A DNA stretch of 64,000 bases, from assembly GCA_036362785.1 (NCBI GenBank), contig CP143625.1, positions 1,737,401 to 1,801,400 on the forward strand, read 5' to 3'. Numbering within the stretch: position 1 is the stretch's first letter; every line of letters starts with the position of its first letter. Made by a program: the position numbers and the translations under genes. The notes beneath the pieces are model-generated. The model was not told where the DNA came from. It made no database searches and saw only the letters and a program-made list of their open reading frames with translations. Source of the stretch: a beta proteobacterium MWH-UniP1. Lineage in GTDB: Bacteria; Pseudomonadota; Gammaproteobacteria; Burkholderiales; Burkholderiaceae_A. Positions 8,845 to 18,255 of this stretch are shown here, piece after piece.

Positions 8845-9621
8845 TCAATGCCCCGCCGGCGAGGTCAGCTCGGTGTGTGCGGAACCCATATAGGCTTCCA
8901 TCACATTCGGGTTAACCGAGACCTCAGCGTAAGTGCCGCTAGCAATCACCGCCCCGCGCTGAAGCACCGTGATGGTGTCGGCAATGGTTGAGACGACCTT
9001 CATGTTGTGTTCCACCATCAGCACTGTGCGGCCAACCGAGACTTTTTTGATCAACGATGTAATACGCCCCACGTCTTCATGGCCCATGCCCTGGGTGGGT
9101 TCGTCTAGCAGCATTAAGTCGGGGTTCATGCCAAGCGTGGTTGCAATTTCAAGTGCACGCTTTCGGCCATAGGGCAGACTGACTGCCGTTTTATTTGCAA
9201 AATCGGCAAGGCCCACTTGATCGAGATAATTCATGGCTTCGTCGTTTAGAACATTTAGGCTTCGCTCGCTCTTCCAAAAATGCATGGATGTTGCCAGCCG
9301 GCGCTGCAGCCCCACCCGCACGTTTTCCAGAACGGTTAAATGAGGAAACACCGACGAAATCTGGAAAGAGCGAACCATGCCGATCAGCGCAATATCAGCA
9401 GGGCTTTTTTGGGTGATGTCTTGGCCCTTAAAGGTGATCTTGCCCCGTGTGGGCGAGATAAATTTTGTCAGCAGGTTAAAGCAGGTGGTCTTGCCGGCGC
9501 CGTTGGGGCCAATCAATGCATGAATGGTTCCCGCGCGCACCTTGAGATCGACATTGTTGACCGCAGTAAAGCCCATGAACTCCTTGGTGAGTCCTTCGGT
9601 AGTAAGAATGTAGTCCGACAT
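8845..9621 (-). CDS. livG: LivG-type ABC transporter ATPase
   Basis: A 258-residue ABC ATPase with Walker A GPNGAGKTT, the LivG-typical long insert after ENVRVGLQ, a LPYGRKRALEIATTL signature region and Walker B LMLLDEPTQGMG. The signature is the degenerate LPYG form often seen in LivG proteins. It ends 3 bp before livF starts and lies about 40 bp downstream of the acyl-CoA dehydrogenase gene, so the acyl-CoA genes and the transporter look like one transcription unit. Confidence 0.9.
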   Translation of the reverse strand: MSDYILTTEGLTKEFMGFTAVNNVDLKVRAGTIHALIGPNGAGKTTCFNLLTKFISPTRGKITFKGQDITQKSPADIALIGMVRSFQISSVFPHLTVLENVRVGLQRRLATSMHFWKSERSLNVLNDEAMNYLDQVGLADFANKTAVSLPYGRKRALEIATTLGMNPDLMLLDEPTQGMGHEDVGRITSLIKKVSVGRTVLMVEHNMKVVSTIADTITVLQRGAVIASGTYAEVSVNPNVMEAYMGSAHTELTSPAGH

Positions 9622-9662
9622 TTGAGCGAATAATTCAGAGATCTGGGCGGGAAGTATTGGAT

Positions 9663-11465
9663 TTAATTGGGCAACAGATCCATGAGCCCGTCTGCCATGG
9701 CCGGGACTAATTCTTCGCCCAGCCGAACCGACTGCGACAGGCCAGAAACACCGGGCAATATGTGATGGAAATAAAACACTGCAACCCCAATCTTCATCAA
9801 ATAGAACAAATCGGAAGAATTATCTCGATGTTTTTGGGCGGCGAGTATTGCGGATTTCCCCAGTAACCAGGCGCCGCAAATGTTACCGAAACATTTCAGT
9901 AGGGGGCCCGCGCCCGACAAAGCAGCCGCGGGATTCTTGGGATAAACATCCAGCACCCACTCCACCGAGCGATCCAGTGTCAACGCAGCAACGCCCAGTG
10001 TCGCGCCCATGGTTTTGAAACGCATATCTGCTGAACCTTGCATTTGCTTGGCCAACGCATTGATTTCTGCAATCAGACGACGGGCCTCTTGGCCACCATC
10101 GCGCACAATTTTTCTGCCCAGCAAATCGTTGGCCTGAATTCCCGTGGTGCCCTCGTAGATGGGGGTGATCCGTGCATCGCGAAAATGTTGGGCGGCGCCG
10201 GTTTCTTCGACATAGCCCATGCCACCGTGCACCTGAATTCCAAGTGAGGCGATTTCAACCGAGATCTCGGTGGAGCAGCCCTTCACAATTGGAATCAGAA
10301 AATCAGCCCGCGCCTGAGCAAGCGCCCGGGCTGATGGGTCAGGGTGGGCCCGTGCACGGTCTAGTTCCGCAGCGGCCAAATAGGCCAACGCCCGCATGGC
10401 CTGCGTCTGCGAACGCATCATCATGAGCATTCTGGACACATCGGGGTGATACGCAATCGGCAGGCTGCCCGACTTTCCGGGAATTTTCCCCTGCACGCGC
10501 TGTATCGCATAGGCGGCCGCCTGCTGATAGGCCCGCTCTGAAATGGCCACGCCCTCGAGTCCCACAGCAAGCCGAGCGTTATTCATCATGGTGAACATAT
10601 ATTCCAGCCCGCGGTTTGGCTGCCCAACCAAATAGCCAACCGCACCACTCGTTTCACCAAAGGACATGACCGCAGTTGGGCTGCCATGAATGCCCAGCTT
10701 GTGTTCAATCGAGATGCACTTCACATCATTGCGCGCGCCAATGCCGCCGGCACTGCCTAACAAAAACTTCGGCACAATAAAAAGGGAGATGCCTTTAACG
10801 CCAGCGGGTGCATCCGGCAGGCGGGCCAAGACCAAGTGAATAATGTTCTCGGTAAGGTCGTGTTCACCAAAGGTGATAAAAATCTTGGTGCCAGTAATGC
10901 GATACGTTCCATCGGTGTGGGGCACTGCCTTGGTGGCCACAACCGACAAATCCGAACCCGCATTGGGTTCGGTTAAGTTCATGGTGCCGGCCCACTTACC
11001 CGAAATCAAATTGGGAAGATAGGTTGCCTTTTGTTCGTCTGAGCCGTGATGCTCAATGGCTTCAATAGCGCCTGCCGTTAACATGGGGCACAGGCCAAAG
11101 GCCATATTGGCCGAATGCCACATCTCGTTCACGGCAGTGGCCACCACCGTGGGCATGCCCTGGCCGCCGTGTTCCGGATTGCAGCCCAGCCCCAGCCATC
11201 CCGCTTCCACGAACTGGGCATAGGCCTGCTGAAAACCGTCTGGCGTTTTCACTGTATCGCCAGAGAGCGTGCAGCCCTGTTGGTCCCCGGTCCAGTTCAA
11301 CGGCGCCAGCACACCGCCAGCAAATTTGGCGGCCTCTTCCAGAATCGCCCCAACCAATTCGTCAGTCGCTTCCTCGTAGCCAGGCAGAGCCACAATCTCT
11401 GACATGGGCACGAGCTCATTTAATACAAACTGCATGTCCCGAACGGGAGCGATGTAGTCAGCCAT
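9663..11465 (-). CDS. Acyl-CoA dehydrogenase, long DmdC-like class
   Basis: A 600-residue FAD-dependent acyl-CoA dehydrogenase. Besides the usual core (TEPNAGSDLSVVATKA for FAD/substrate binding, GGMGYVEETGAAQHFRDARI and PIYEGTTGIQANDL near the catalytic Glu), it has the additional N- and C-terminal domains of the roughly 600-residue class that includes methylmercaptopropionyl-CoA dehydrogenase DmdC. It would introduce a 2,3 double bond into an acyl-CoA made by the synthetase encoded immediately upstream (29 bp gap). Many paralogues of this class have no role in DMSP degradation, so the substrate stays open. Confidence 0.88.
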   Translation of the reverse strand: MADYIAPVRDMQFVLNELVPMSEIVALPGYEEATDELVGAILEEAAKFAGGVLAPLNWTGDQQGCTLSGDTVKTPDGFQQAYAQFVEAGWLGLGCNPEHGGQGMPTVVATAVNEMWHSANMAFGLCPMLTAGAIEAIEHHGSDEQKATYLPNLISGKWAGTMNLTEPNAGSDLSVVATKAVPHTDGTYRITGTKIFITFGEHDLTENIIHLVLARLPDAPAGVKGISLFIVPKFLLGSAGGIGARNDVKCISIEHKLGIHGSPTAVMSFGETSGAVGYLVGQPNRGLEYMFTMMNNARLAVGLEGVAISERAYQQAAAYAIQRVQGKIPGKSGSLPIAYHPDVSRMLMMMRSQTQAMRALAYLAAAELDRARAHPDPSARALAQARADFLIPIVKGCSTEISVEIASLGIQVHGGMGYVEETGAAQHFRDARITPIYEGTTGIQANDLLGRKIVRDGGQEARRLIAEINALAKQMQGSADMRFKTMGATLGVAALTLDRSVEWVLDVYPKNPAAALSGAGPLLKCFGNICGAWLLGKSAILAAQKHRDNSSDLFYLMKIGVAVFYFHHILPGVSGLSQSVRLGEELVPAMADGLMDLLPN

Positions 11466-11494
11466 TTTTTCTAAACCCCTGAATAATCAATTGA

Positions 11495-13147
11495 CTAGAC
11501 GTCAATAGCAGACGATGAACCAGCTTTTTTACGAAGCTCGAACTTTTGGATTTTTCCTGTGGATGTCTTGGGTAGATCACCAAAGACCACGGCCCGTGGC
11601 ACCTTAAAGCCGGCAAGATGTTGTTTGCAGTGGGCAATGATGTCTTCTGGGGTAACGTTTGCGCCGGGTTTGACTTCAACAAAAGCGCATGGTGTCTCCC
11701 CCCATTTGGGGTCTGGCTTTGCCACTACCGCAACAGCAAGCACCGCAGGATGCCGGTACAACACATCTTCAAGCTCAATGCTGGAGATGTTTTCGCCACC
11801 AGAAATAATGATGTCTTTGCTGCGGTCTTTAATCTTCACATAGCCATCGGGGTGCATCACGGCAAGATCGCCCGAGTGGAACCAGCCACCAGCAAACGCC
11901 TCGGCGGTGGCACCCGGGTTTTTCAAGTACCCCTTCATGGCGATGTTGCCGCGAAACATGATCTCGCCGATGGTTTCTCCGTCGGCGGGGACTGGCTGCA
12001 TGGTTTCAGGGTTAATTACATTAATGGCGTGCTGCAGGTGATAACGCACACCCTGCCGGGCATTGAGACGGGCCTGCTCGCCAAGATCTTGGTTAGACCA
12101 ATCGTCATGCTTGACACAGACCGCTGCAGGCCCATAGGTCTCGGTTAAACCGTAGACATGCGTGATATCAAACCCCATTTTCACCATGCCTTCGATCATT
12201 GCGGCTGGCGGCGCGGCACCGGCCACCATTGCGTTGACCTTGTGATCAATGCCCTGTTTCATGGCATCGGGGGCATTGATCAGCATGCCATGCACAATCG
12301 GTGCGCCACAGTAGTGGGTGACTTTGTGCGTGCGAATGGCATCAAAAATATTCTGCGCATCAATCTTGCGCAAACAGACATTGACACCGGCGCGTGCGGC
12401 AATGGTCCATGGAAAACACCAGCCATTGCAATGAAACATGGGCAGCACCCACAAATACACCGGATGGCGCGGCATGTCCCATTCCAAAATATTGGATATG
12501 GCATTGGTGTAAGCACCGCGATGGGAATAGACCACGCCCTTGGGGTTACCGGTGGTGCCCGATGTGTAATTTAGGCAGATGGAATCCCACTCGTCTGGCG
12601 GCAGACTCCAGGCAAACTCTGGGTCCCCGGTCTTAATCAGGTCTTCGTATTCTGTTGTGCCAAGCGATTCACCGGGTCCAACATATAACGGATCCGTGAC
12701 ATCAATCACGGTTGGCATGGGCTTGCCAGTCTGCGCATGACTGGCCAGGGCCGCTTTCATCACCGGTGAAAACTCACGGTCCACAATCACGACCTTGGCC
12801 TGGCTGTGGTCCAACATAAAGGCAATGGCCGATGGATCTAGCCTGGTGTTCAGCGAGCAGAGCACGGCACCCAGCATGGGCACGCCAAAATGACACTCCA
12901 CCATGGGTGGCGTGTTGGGCAGCATGACCGCAACCGTGTCGAACCGTTGGACACCAAGCTTGGCCAGGGCCGAAGCCAGCTGCCGGCAACGGGCGTAGGT
13001 TTCGCCCCAGGTACGCTGCAGCGCACCATGAACCACTGCTGTTTTGTAAGGGTAAATCTGCGCCGTTCGTTCAATAAAGCTTAGTGGCGACTGCGCAACA
13101 AAGTTGGCTGGATTTTTATCCAAGCCTTGTTCGTAAATACTGACCAC
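11495..13147 (-). CDS. Acyl-CoA synthetase (AMP-forming, medium-chain / DmdB-like)
   Basis: A 550-residue ANL-superfamily ligase with the AMP-binding P-loop YTSGTTGNPKGVVYS (194-208), the TETYG motif, a GEIMFRGNIAMKGY stretch and the C-terminal catalytic Lys in TSTGKIQKFELR. It activates a carboxylic acid to its CoA thioester using ATP. The GTG start at 13145-13147 is supported by a GGGAGGAG site. It heads the minus-strand cluster synthetase - dehydrogenase - livGF - binding protein - livHM, which suggests that the ABC transporter imports the acid this enzyme activates. Confidence 0.88.
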   Translation of the reverse strand: MVSIYEQGLDKNPANFVAQSPLSFIERTAQIYPYKTAVVHGALQRTWGETYARCRQLASALAKLGVQRFDTVAVMLPNTPPMVECHFGVPMLGAVLCSLNTRLDPSAIAFMLDHSQAKVVIVDREFSPVMKAALASHAQTGKPMPTVIDVTDPLYVGPGESLGTTEYEDLIKTGDPEFAWSLPPDEWDSICLNYTSGTTGNPKGVVYSHRGAYTNAISNILEWDMPRHPVYLWVLPMFHCNGWCFPWTIAARAGVNVCLRKIDAQNIFDAIRTHKVTHYCGAPIVHGMLINAPDAMKQGIDHKVNAMVAGAAPPAAMIEGMVKMGFDITHVYGLTETYGPAAVCVKHDDWSNQDLGEQARLNARQGVRYHLQHAINVINPETMQPVPADGETIGEIMFRGNIAMKGYLKNPGATAEAFAGGWFHSGDLAVMHPDGYVKIKDRSKDIIISGGENISSIELEDVLYRHPAVLAVAVVAKPDPKWGETPCAFVEVKPGANVTPEDIIAHCKQHLAGFKVPRAVVFGDLPKTSTGKIQKFELRKKAGSSSAIDV

Positions 13148-13181
13148 GTGCTCCTCCCTGTTGAGCGCCTTTTTATCTTGG

Positions 13182-13199
13182 AACGGTTTTGTTACCGTT
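13182..13199. promoter_or_regulatory. Candidate operator upstream of the acyl-CoA synthetase operon
   Basis: A perfect dyad, AACGGT-TTTGTT-ACCGTT, lies about 35-52 bp upstream of the synthetase GTG, in the only sizeable gap before the whole acyl-CoA/Liv cluster. The size and symmetry suit a dimeric repressor (TetR or similar). No regulator gene lies nearby, so the binder is unknown. Confidence 0.35.
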
Positions 13200-13248
13200 T
13201 TGTTGTAAATCTTACTCTAGTCTCATACAAGATATTTTTCAGCTGGTG

Positions 13249-13707
13249 TTAGCGGCCCGCTTTCAGCGAATCACGTATCTCACGCAGCAGCGCAATGTCT
13301 TCCGGGGTTGGGGGCGGCTCTGCGGGCGCGGCTGCGGCCTCGTCAGCCTTTTCACTCTCGGCCAGTGCTTTCAGGCGGTTGATTTGTTTCACCATCATGA
13401 AAATGATGAAGGCCAGAATGACAAAGTTAAACGCGACCGTTAGAAAACTGCCATAAGCAATCACGGGCACACCTGCCGCCTTTACTGCATCCAGTGTTTT
13501 CGGAATGTTGTCCGGCACGCTGCCAAGCGCAATGAAGTACTGCGAAAAATCGAGCTTGCCAAAGGCCAGGCCCACAATCGGCATGATCAGATCGCGCACC
13601 ACCGAATCCACGATCTTTCCAAATGCTGCGCCCACAATGACACCCACGGCAAGATCAATCACATTGCCGCGGACTGCAAATTCACGGAACTCTTTTAAGA
13701 CGCTCAT
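13249..13707 (-). CDS. mscL: Large-conductance mechanosensitive channel MscL
   Basis: A 152-residue MscL. The start ATG at 13705-13707 is chosen because [10 protein letters not shown] is the canonical opening and GGAG lies nine bases upstream; the reading frame upstream has only a TTG. First transmembrane helix ([21 protein letters not shown]), a periplasmic loop ([21 protein letters not shown]), second helix ([19 protein letters not shown]) and a C-terminal helical bundle ([16 protein letters not shown]) are all visible. It opens under membrane tension on hypo-osmotic shock. An Ala/Pro-rich linker lengthens the C terminus slightly. Confidence 0.95.
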   Translation of the reverse strand: MSVLKEFREFAVRGNVIDLAVGVIVGAAFGKIVDSVVRDLIMPIVGLAFGKLDFSQYFIALGSVPDNIPKTLDAVKAAGVPVIAYGSFLTVAFNFVILAFIIFMMVKQINRLKALAESEKADEAAAAPAEPPPTPEDIALLREIRDSLKAGR

Positions 13708-13810
13708 GGTTTGGTTCTCCAAATGTATGGTTGCGTTTGAAATTTAGACTCTATCAGCCATACCCTGCTTTTTCACCCCAGCAATTACGCCAACAACAAT
13801 CGATCAGAAC

Positions 13811-13824
13811 TTGACCTAGATCAG
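13811..13824. promoter_or_regulatory. FNR/ANR-like box upstream of the SQR-like gene
   Basis: TTGAC-CTAG-ATCAG differs from the FNR consensus TTGAT-N4-ATCAA at two positions, and the wider GACCT/AGGTC arms are palindromic. It lies about 90 bp upstream of the flavoprotein start, with a TAGAAT -10-like hexamer at 13857-13862. Oxygen-responsive control would fit a sulfide-oxidising enzyme, but this is a pattern match only. Confidence 0.3.
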
Positions 13825-13909
13825 GTCTTGGTAATCGCTTTATGCGGCTAGGCGCATAGAATAAATCTCGGGTTCAAAACAAAGAAACAAAGTACTTGGG
13901 AGAGTCAGC

Positions 13910-15238
13910 ATGCTTAAACACAGCAGCCAACTATCGGCCAACCGTCGTCGCTTTCTCGCCGGCATGGCGGCACTGCCCATTGCGGGGGCCGTCACCACCA
14001 CACCAAACTCTGCCAAAGCCGCTATCAAAACCGGTGCACGCATTGTGATTGTTGGGGCCGGTGCAGCTGGCCTAACGGCTGCCGCCCGACTCTCTAGCCA
14101 GCTAGATGGCGCCACGATCATTTTGATCGATGGCCGCAAGGAACACCATTACCAGCCTGGCTACACACTGATTGCGGCAGGCATCAAGCCCCGCAATTAC
14201 AGTGTCTCCAACACTGCGGATTACATCCCCAAAAATACCCAATGGATTTCTGAGCGGGCCCGCGAGATCGATCCCGACGCCAAAAAAGTTGTCACCGAAT
14301 CTGGCCAGACGGTGGCCTATGATTTTCTGATTTTGTCGTCTGGGCTTGAGCTGAACTACGGCGCAATCGAGGGCATGGACACCAGTCTGATTGGCCAAAA
14401 CGGGCTGGGCAGTGTCTATAACGGGCCCGATGGCGCGCTGGCCACATGGCTGGCCATGTCTGAGTTTTCCAAAAAAGGTGGTGTGGGTCTTTTTGGTCGG
14501 CCCCTTGGCGAAATGAAGTGCGCTGGTGCCCCACTGAAATACACCTTTATTACCGATGATCGCCTGCGCCGGGAAAACCAACGCGGCAAGGCCGAGTTGA
14601 TTTACATGGCACAAAACACCACCTTGTTTGGTGTGCCCATCGTGTCAGAAAAGGTGCGCATGCTGTTTGTGAATCGTGGCGTGAAGGTGAACTACGACCA
14701 TGTGCTCACCGCGATTAATCCCAGCAAGCGAATTGCCACTTACCAGACACCCAAAGGCAAAGTGGAACAGGGCTATGACTTTATCAATGTGGTGCCGCCC
14801 ATGCGGGCACCAGAAGTCATTCGCAAAAGCCCCCTGCCGTGGACGGATGGCCCCAATGCGGCAGATGGTTGGGTAGAAGCCGATAAGGCCACGCTGCGCC
14901 ACCTGCGTTACCCCGAAGTGTTTGCCGTGGGCGATGTGGCGGGTGTGCCCAAAGGCAAAACTGCTGCCAGCGTGAAATGGCAGGTGCCCGTTGCCACCGA
15001 CCACTTAATTGCGGATATCACCGGCAAGGCATCGACATCGAAATACGACGGCTACACCTCTTGCCCGCTGATCACGCGGCTAGGCCGGGCCATGCTGATT
15101 GAATTCGATTATCACAACAACCTGATTGAGTCCTTCCCCGGCATTGTTGCGCCACTGGAAGAACTCTGGGTGAGCTGGGTCATGAAGACCATGGCGTTAA
15201 AGCCCACTTACATCAGCATGCTGCGCGGCCGCGCCTAA
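13910..15238 (+). CDS. Tat-exported FAD oxidoreductase, sulfide:quinone oxidoreductase-like
   Basis: A 442-residue flavoprotein with a twin-arginine signal (NRRRFLAGMAALPIAGAV), an N-terminal FAD-binding GAGAAGLTAA, and the SQR-type stretch EHHYQPGYTLIAAG. Two cysteines lie where SQR enzymes have their redox pair: Cys204 (EMKCAGAPLKY) and Cys385 (SCPLITRLGRAML); AVGDVAGVP is the second FAD motif. The enzyme probably oxidises sulfide or a related sulfur compound and passes electrons to quinone at the membrane. Cys in the third position of classical SQRs is not seen, so this may be a less studied SQR subtype or a flavocytochrome-like relative. GGGAGA precedes the ATG. Confidence 0.8.
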   Translation: MLKHSSQLSANRRRFLAGMAALPIAGAVTTTPNSAKAAIKTGARIVIVGAGAAGLTAAARLSSQLDGATIILIDGRKEHHYQPGYTLIAAGIKPRNYSVSNTADYIPKNTQWISERAREIDPDAKKVVTESGQTVAYDFLILSSGLELNYGAIEGMDTSLIGQNGLGSVYNGPDGALATWLAMSEFSKKGGVGLFGRPLGEMKCAGAPLKYTFITDDRLRRENQRGKAELIYMAQNTTLFGVPIVSEKVRMLFVNRGVKVNYDHVLTAINPSKRIATYQTPKGKVEQGYDFINVVPPMRAPEVIRKSPLPWTDGPNAADGWVEADKATLRHLRYPEVFAVGDVAGVPKGKTAASVKWQVPVATDHLIADITGKASTSKYDGYTSCPLITRLGRAMLIEFDYHNNLIESFPGIVAPLEELWVSWVMKTMALKPTYISMLRGRA

Positions 15239-15255
15239 CCGGAAAGGACAGACCA

Positions 15256-15609
15256 ATGAAAGAACTCGACATCATGGTGCTGGTTGCCGTCTTCCAAGAG
15301 ATGCTCGGCATTTGGTTGTGGGTCATGTTAGCGGTTGCCATTGCAGGTATTGTGGGGTTTGTTCGCGTGCTCAAGCGCGAATCCGGCATTAATGCCAAGC
15401 GGCTGGTGAAGTCAGAAGTGCTGGGGGTGTTCGGCGGATTTTTGGCACTCGTCATCATGGCCAAGGTGTCGTCGTCTGGCTTTACCGATGCCGGCGGCCC
15501 AGCTGACTGGTTCCTGATCTTCGGTGTCTATGGCGTGGGTTTAATCGCCACCACGATCTTGGCGTACGCCGTGTTGGGGCACAGGCACATGCCCAAACAG
15601 CCAAACTGA
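15256..15609 (+). CDS. Small membrane protein paired with the SQR-like enzyme
   Basis: A 117-residue protein with three hydrophobic helices (GIWLWVMLAVAIAGIVGFV; GVFGGFLALVIMAKV; WFLIFGVYGVGLIATTILAYAVL). It starts 17 bp after the flavoprotein with a GGAAAGGA ribosome site, so it is very likely cotranslated and may anchor or serve the exported enzyme. It may belong to a DUF family seen next to SQR genes (possibly DUF5368), but I cannot confirm that. Confidence 0.7.
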   Translation: MKELDIMVLVAVFQEMLGIWLWVMLAVAIAGIVGFVRVLKRESGINAKRLVKSEVLGVFGGFLALVIMAKVSSSGFTDAGGPADWFLIFGVYGVGLIATTILAYAVLGHRHMPKQPN

Positions 15610-15622
15610 ATCAGTGATCTGA

Positions 15623-18235
15623 TCAGTACTGCTTGGCTACCGCCTGCCGTGCTGCCGTGGCAATCCAGTGGGCGCTGATACGGAATTCATCGCGAAGGCT
15701 CGCCCGGGTATCACTCTTGCCAAAACCATCGGTGCCCAGCGTTTGATATGGTGCGCCCACATAGGCGCGAATCATCTCCGGTAGCGCACGCACATAATCT
15801 GACACGGCAATGACTGGCGCCGCACTTGATTGCAGCATCTGCGTGACCCAGGGCGTTGTTACGGTATCACCCTGCAGTATTGCTTGCTCACATCGCATGC
15901 CATCTCGGGCCAGCTCGCTGTAACTGGTCACACTCCAGACCTGAGCCCGGATACCGTGCTCACGCTCAAGCTGCTCTGCGGCCGACAAGGCCTCGGCCAA
16001 GATCGCCCCAGACCCAAGCAGCCGAACATCAGGGTTTTCTGCTTGCCGCACGCAGTGCATGCCACGCAAAATGCCTTCCCGCGCGCCATTGGGCATGCTG
16101 GGCTGCGCCTGGTTTTCGTTGGTTACAGTGATGTAATAAAAAACATCATCGTGCTGCTGACCCATGCGGTGCATGCCGTCATCAATAATTGTGGCAAGTT
16201 CATAGGCATAGGCGGGATCGTAAGAAATACAGTTCGGCACAGTTGATGCCATTAACAAGCTGCTGCCGTCTTGGTGCTGCAAGCCTTCCCCAGCCAAAGT
16301 CGTGCGGCCAGAAGTTGCCCCAATCAAAAAGCCCCTGGCCCGCTGATCGGCTGCGGCCCAAATTAAATCGCCCACCCGCTGAAAGCCGAACATGGAGTAG
16401 TAGATGTAAAAGGGCATCATGGGGAGCCCATGCACGGAGTAACTGGTAGCGGCTGCCGTCCACGATGCCAATGCGCCGGCTTCCGAAATGCCCTCTTCCA
16501 GAATCTGGCCGTCTTTGGCCTCGCGGTAATACAGAATTGAGCCAATGTCTTCGGGCTCGTACAACTGCCCCTGCGCCGAATAAATACCCACTTGTTTAAA
16601 CAGATTGGCCATGCCAAATGTTCGGGCCTCGTCGGCAACAATCGGCACCACATGTTTGCCGAAATCCGGTGCCTTTAAAAGATTGCCCAGCATGCGCACC
16701 ATGGCCATGGTGGTGGACATTTCTTTTCCGTCAGCCTGCAGGGCAAACTGGGCATGAGATTCCATGGATGGCACGGGAAGTTGGCCAGGCGCATGCGGCC
16801 GACGCGGCATAAAACCACCCAAAGCCGCGCGCCGCGCTAAGAGATGCTGCATCTCGGGGCTTGATGCCTCTGGCTTATAAAACGACAGTGACGCTACCTG
16901 CGCATCGGTGAGTGGCAGATGGAAACGATTACGGAATTCAAGAAGATCTTCTTGGTCGATCTTTTTCTGCTGATGCGTGGTCATACGGCCTTGGCCGGCT
17001 TTGCCCATGCCAAAGCCTTTTTTGGTCTGGGCCAACACCACCGTGGGGCGGCCCTGGTGCTGCGAAGCCGCCAGATACGCCGCATAGATCTTGCGCATGT
17101 CATGTCCGCCACGCTTTAAGCGGTCAATCTGTTCATCAGTGAGCGATGCGCCAATGGCCTGAAGTGTCGGGTTCTGGCCAAAGAATTTCTCGCGATTAAA
17201 GGCGCCATCATTGGCGGCAAAGGTCTGCAACTGCCCATCTGGGGTGTTGGTGAGCGCCCGTATCAATTCCCCCGACTGATCGCGTGCCAAAAGCGGATCC
17301 CAGTCCGATCCCCAGAGCAATTTGATGACATTCCAGCCCGCGCCCTCGAACAAGGTCTCCAGCTCATCCACAATGTGGCCATTGCCGCGAACCGGGCCGT
17401 CTAAACGCTGCAGGTTGCAATTGATCACAAAGATCAAGTTGTCGAGCTTTTCACGCGCGGCCAGCGACAAGGCTGCGAGTGATTCGGGCTCATCCATCTC
17501 GCCATCACCAAAAATGCCCCAGACTTTTCTGGGCTGCTGTGCAAGCAGACCACGGTGTTCCAAGTAACGCATGAATCGCGCCTGATAGATGGCAGATATG
17601 GGCCCCAGCCCCATGGAGCCCGTGGGGAACTGCCAGAAATCCGGCATCAGCCACGGGTGCGGATACGACGACAACCCCTGTATCCCCTGGCGTTTGGCCT
17701 GAATTTCGCGGCGATAGAACTCCAGGTTTTGCTCGCTGAGTTCACCCTCTAAAAAAGCCCGCGCATACACACCCGGCGCTGAGTGCGGCTGAAAGAAGAC
17801 CACGTCACCAGCAGACTGCGCATTGGGTGCATGGAAAAAATGATTAAAGCCCACCTCAAACAAATCGGCGGCCGATGCATAGCTAGCAATATGGCCACCG
17901 AGTTCTGTCGACAATTGATTGGCCCGCATGACCATGGCCAGGGCATTCCAACGCATGATGCCTGCGATGCGCTCTTCGATCTGCAGCGCAGTGGCGCCAC
18001 CGGGGTATGGCGGCTCTTGATCGGGGGCAATGGTGTTGATGTAAGGCGTATTGCGCGGCCGCTGCCAATTCACACCCAGGGACTTCGCGGTTTTATAGAC
18101 CTCGCTGATTAAAAATGCGGCACGCTCTGGCCCCGCATTGGCAATGACCGATGCCAATGCATCGCGCCACTCTTGGGTCTCCGTCTGATCGGGGTCCAGC
18201 ATCTGGGCGATGAACCCCTGGTTCGACATGTCCAT
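15623..18235 (-). CDS. aceE: Pyruvate dehydrogenase E1-type (homodimeric, AceE family), orphan
   Basis: An 870-residue homodimeric 2-oxoacid dehydrogenase E1. The thiamine-diphosphate motif starts at GDGEMDEPES (from about residue 243) and ends with VINCNLQRLDGPVRGNG; DGAFNREKFF and VPIVADEARTFGM are also typical. The ATG at 18233-18235 follows GGGAG at a proper distance; the frame extends further upstream but without homology. It decarboxylates a 2-oxoacid and passes the acyl group to a lipoyl E2. No E2 or E3 gene lies in the window. The divergent Lrp/AsnC regulator recalls the Pseudomonas mdeR-mdeB arrangement, where the E1 homologue acts on 2-oxobutyrate, so a substrate other than pyruvate is possible. 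Confidence 0.9.
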   Translation of the reverse strand: MDMSNQGFIAQMLDPDQTETQEWRDALASVIANAGPERAAFLISEVYKTAKSLGVNWQRPRNTPYINTIAPDQEPPYPGGATALQIEERIAGIMRWNALAMVMRANQLSTELGGHIASYASAADLFEVGFNHFFHAPNAQSAGDVVFFQPHSAPGVYARAFLEGELSEQNLEFYRREIQAKRQGIQGLSSYPHPWLMPDFWQFPTGSMGLGPISAIYQARFMRYLEHRGLLAQQPRKVWGIFGDGEMDEPESLAALSLAAREKLDNLIFVINCNLQRLDGPVRGNGHIVDELETLFEGAGWNVIKLLWGSDWDPLLARDQSGELIRALTNTPDGQLQTFAANDGAFNREKFFGQNPTLQAIGASLTDEQIDRLKRGGHDMRKIYAAYLAASQHQGRPTVVLAQTKKGFGMGKAGQGRMTTHQQKKIDQEDLLEFRNRFHLPLTDAQVASLSFYKPEASSPEMQHLLARRAALGGFMPRRPHAPGQLPVPSMESHAQFALQADGKEMSTTMAMVRMLGNLLKAPDFGKHVVPIVADEARTFGMANLFKQVGIYSAQGQLYEPEDIGSILYYREAKDGQILEEGISEAGALASWTAAATSYSVHGLPMMPFYIYYSMFGFQRVGDLIWAAADQRARGFLIGATSGRTTLAGEGLQHQDGSSLLMASTVPNCISYDPAYAYELATIIDDGMHRMGQQHDDVFYYITVTNENQAQPSMPNGAREGILRGMHCVRQAENPDVRLLGSGAILAEALSAAEQLEREHGIRAQVWSVTSYSELARDGMRCEQAILQGDTVTTPWVTQMLQSSAAPVIAVSDYVRALPEMIRAYVGAPYQTLGTDGFGKSDTRASLRDEFRISAHWIATAARQAVAKQY

Positions 18236-18255
18236 GTTTTGCTCCCACGCAATGC

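Noticed and set aside
11618-12148. 176-codon plus-strand frame within the acyl-CoA synthetase gene
   Set aside because: Antisense to a clear ANL ligase; composition artefact.
9663-13147. Firm assignment of the acyl-CoA pair to DMSP demethylation (DmdB/DmdC)
   Set aside because: The families contain many unrelated paralogues and no dmdA or dmdD-like gene lies here.
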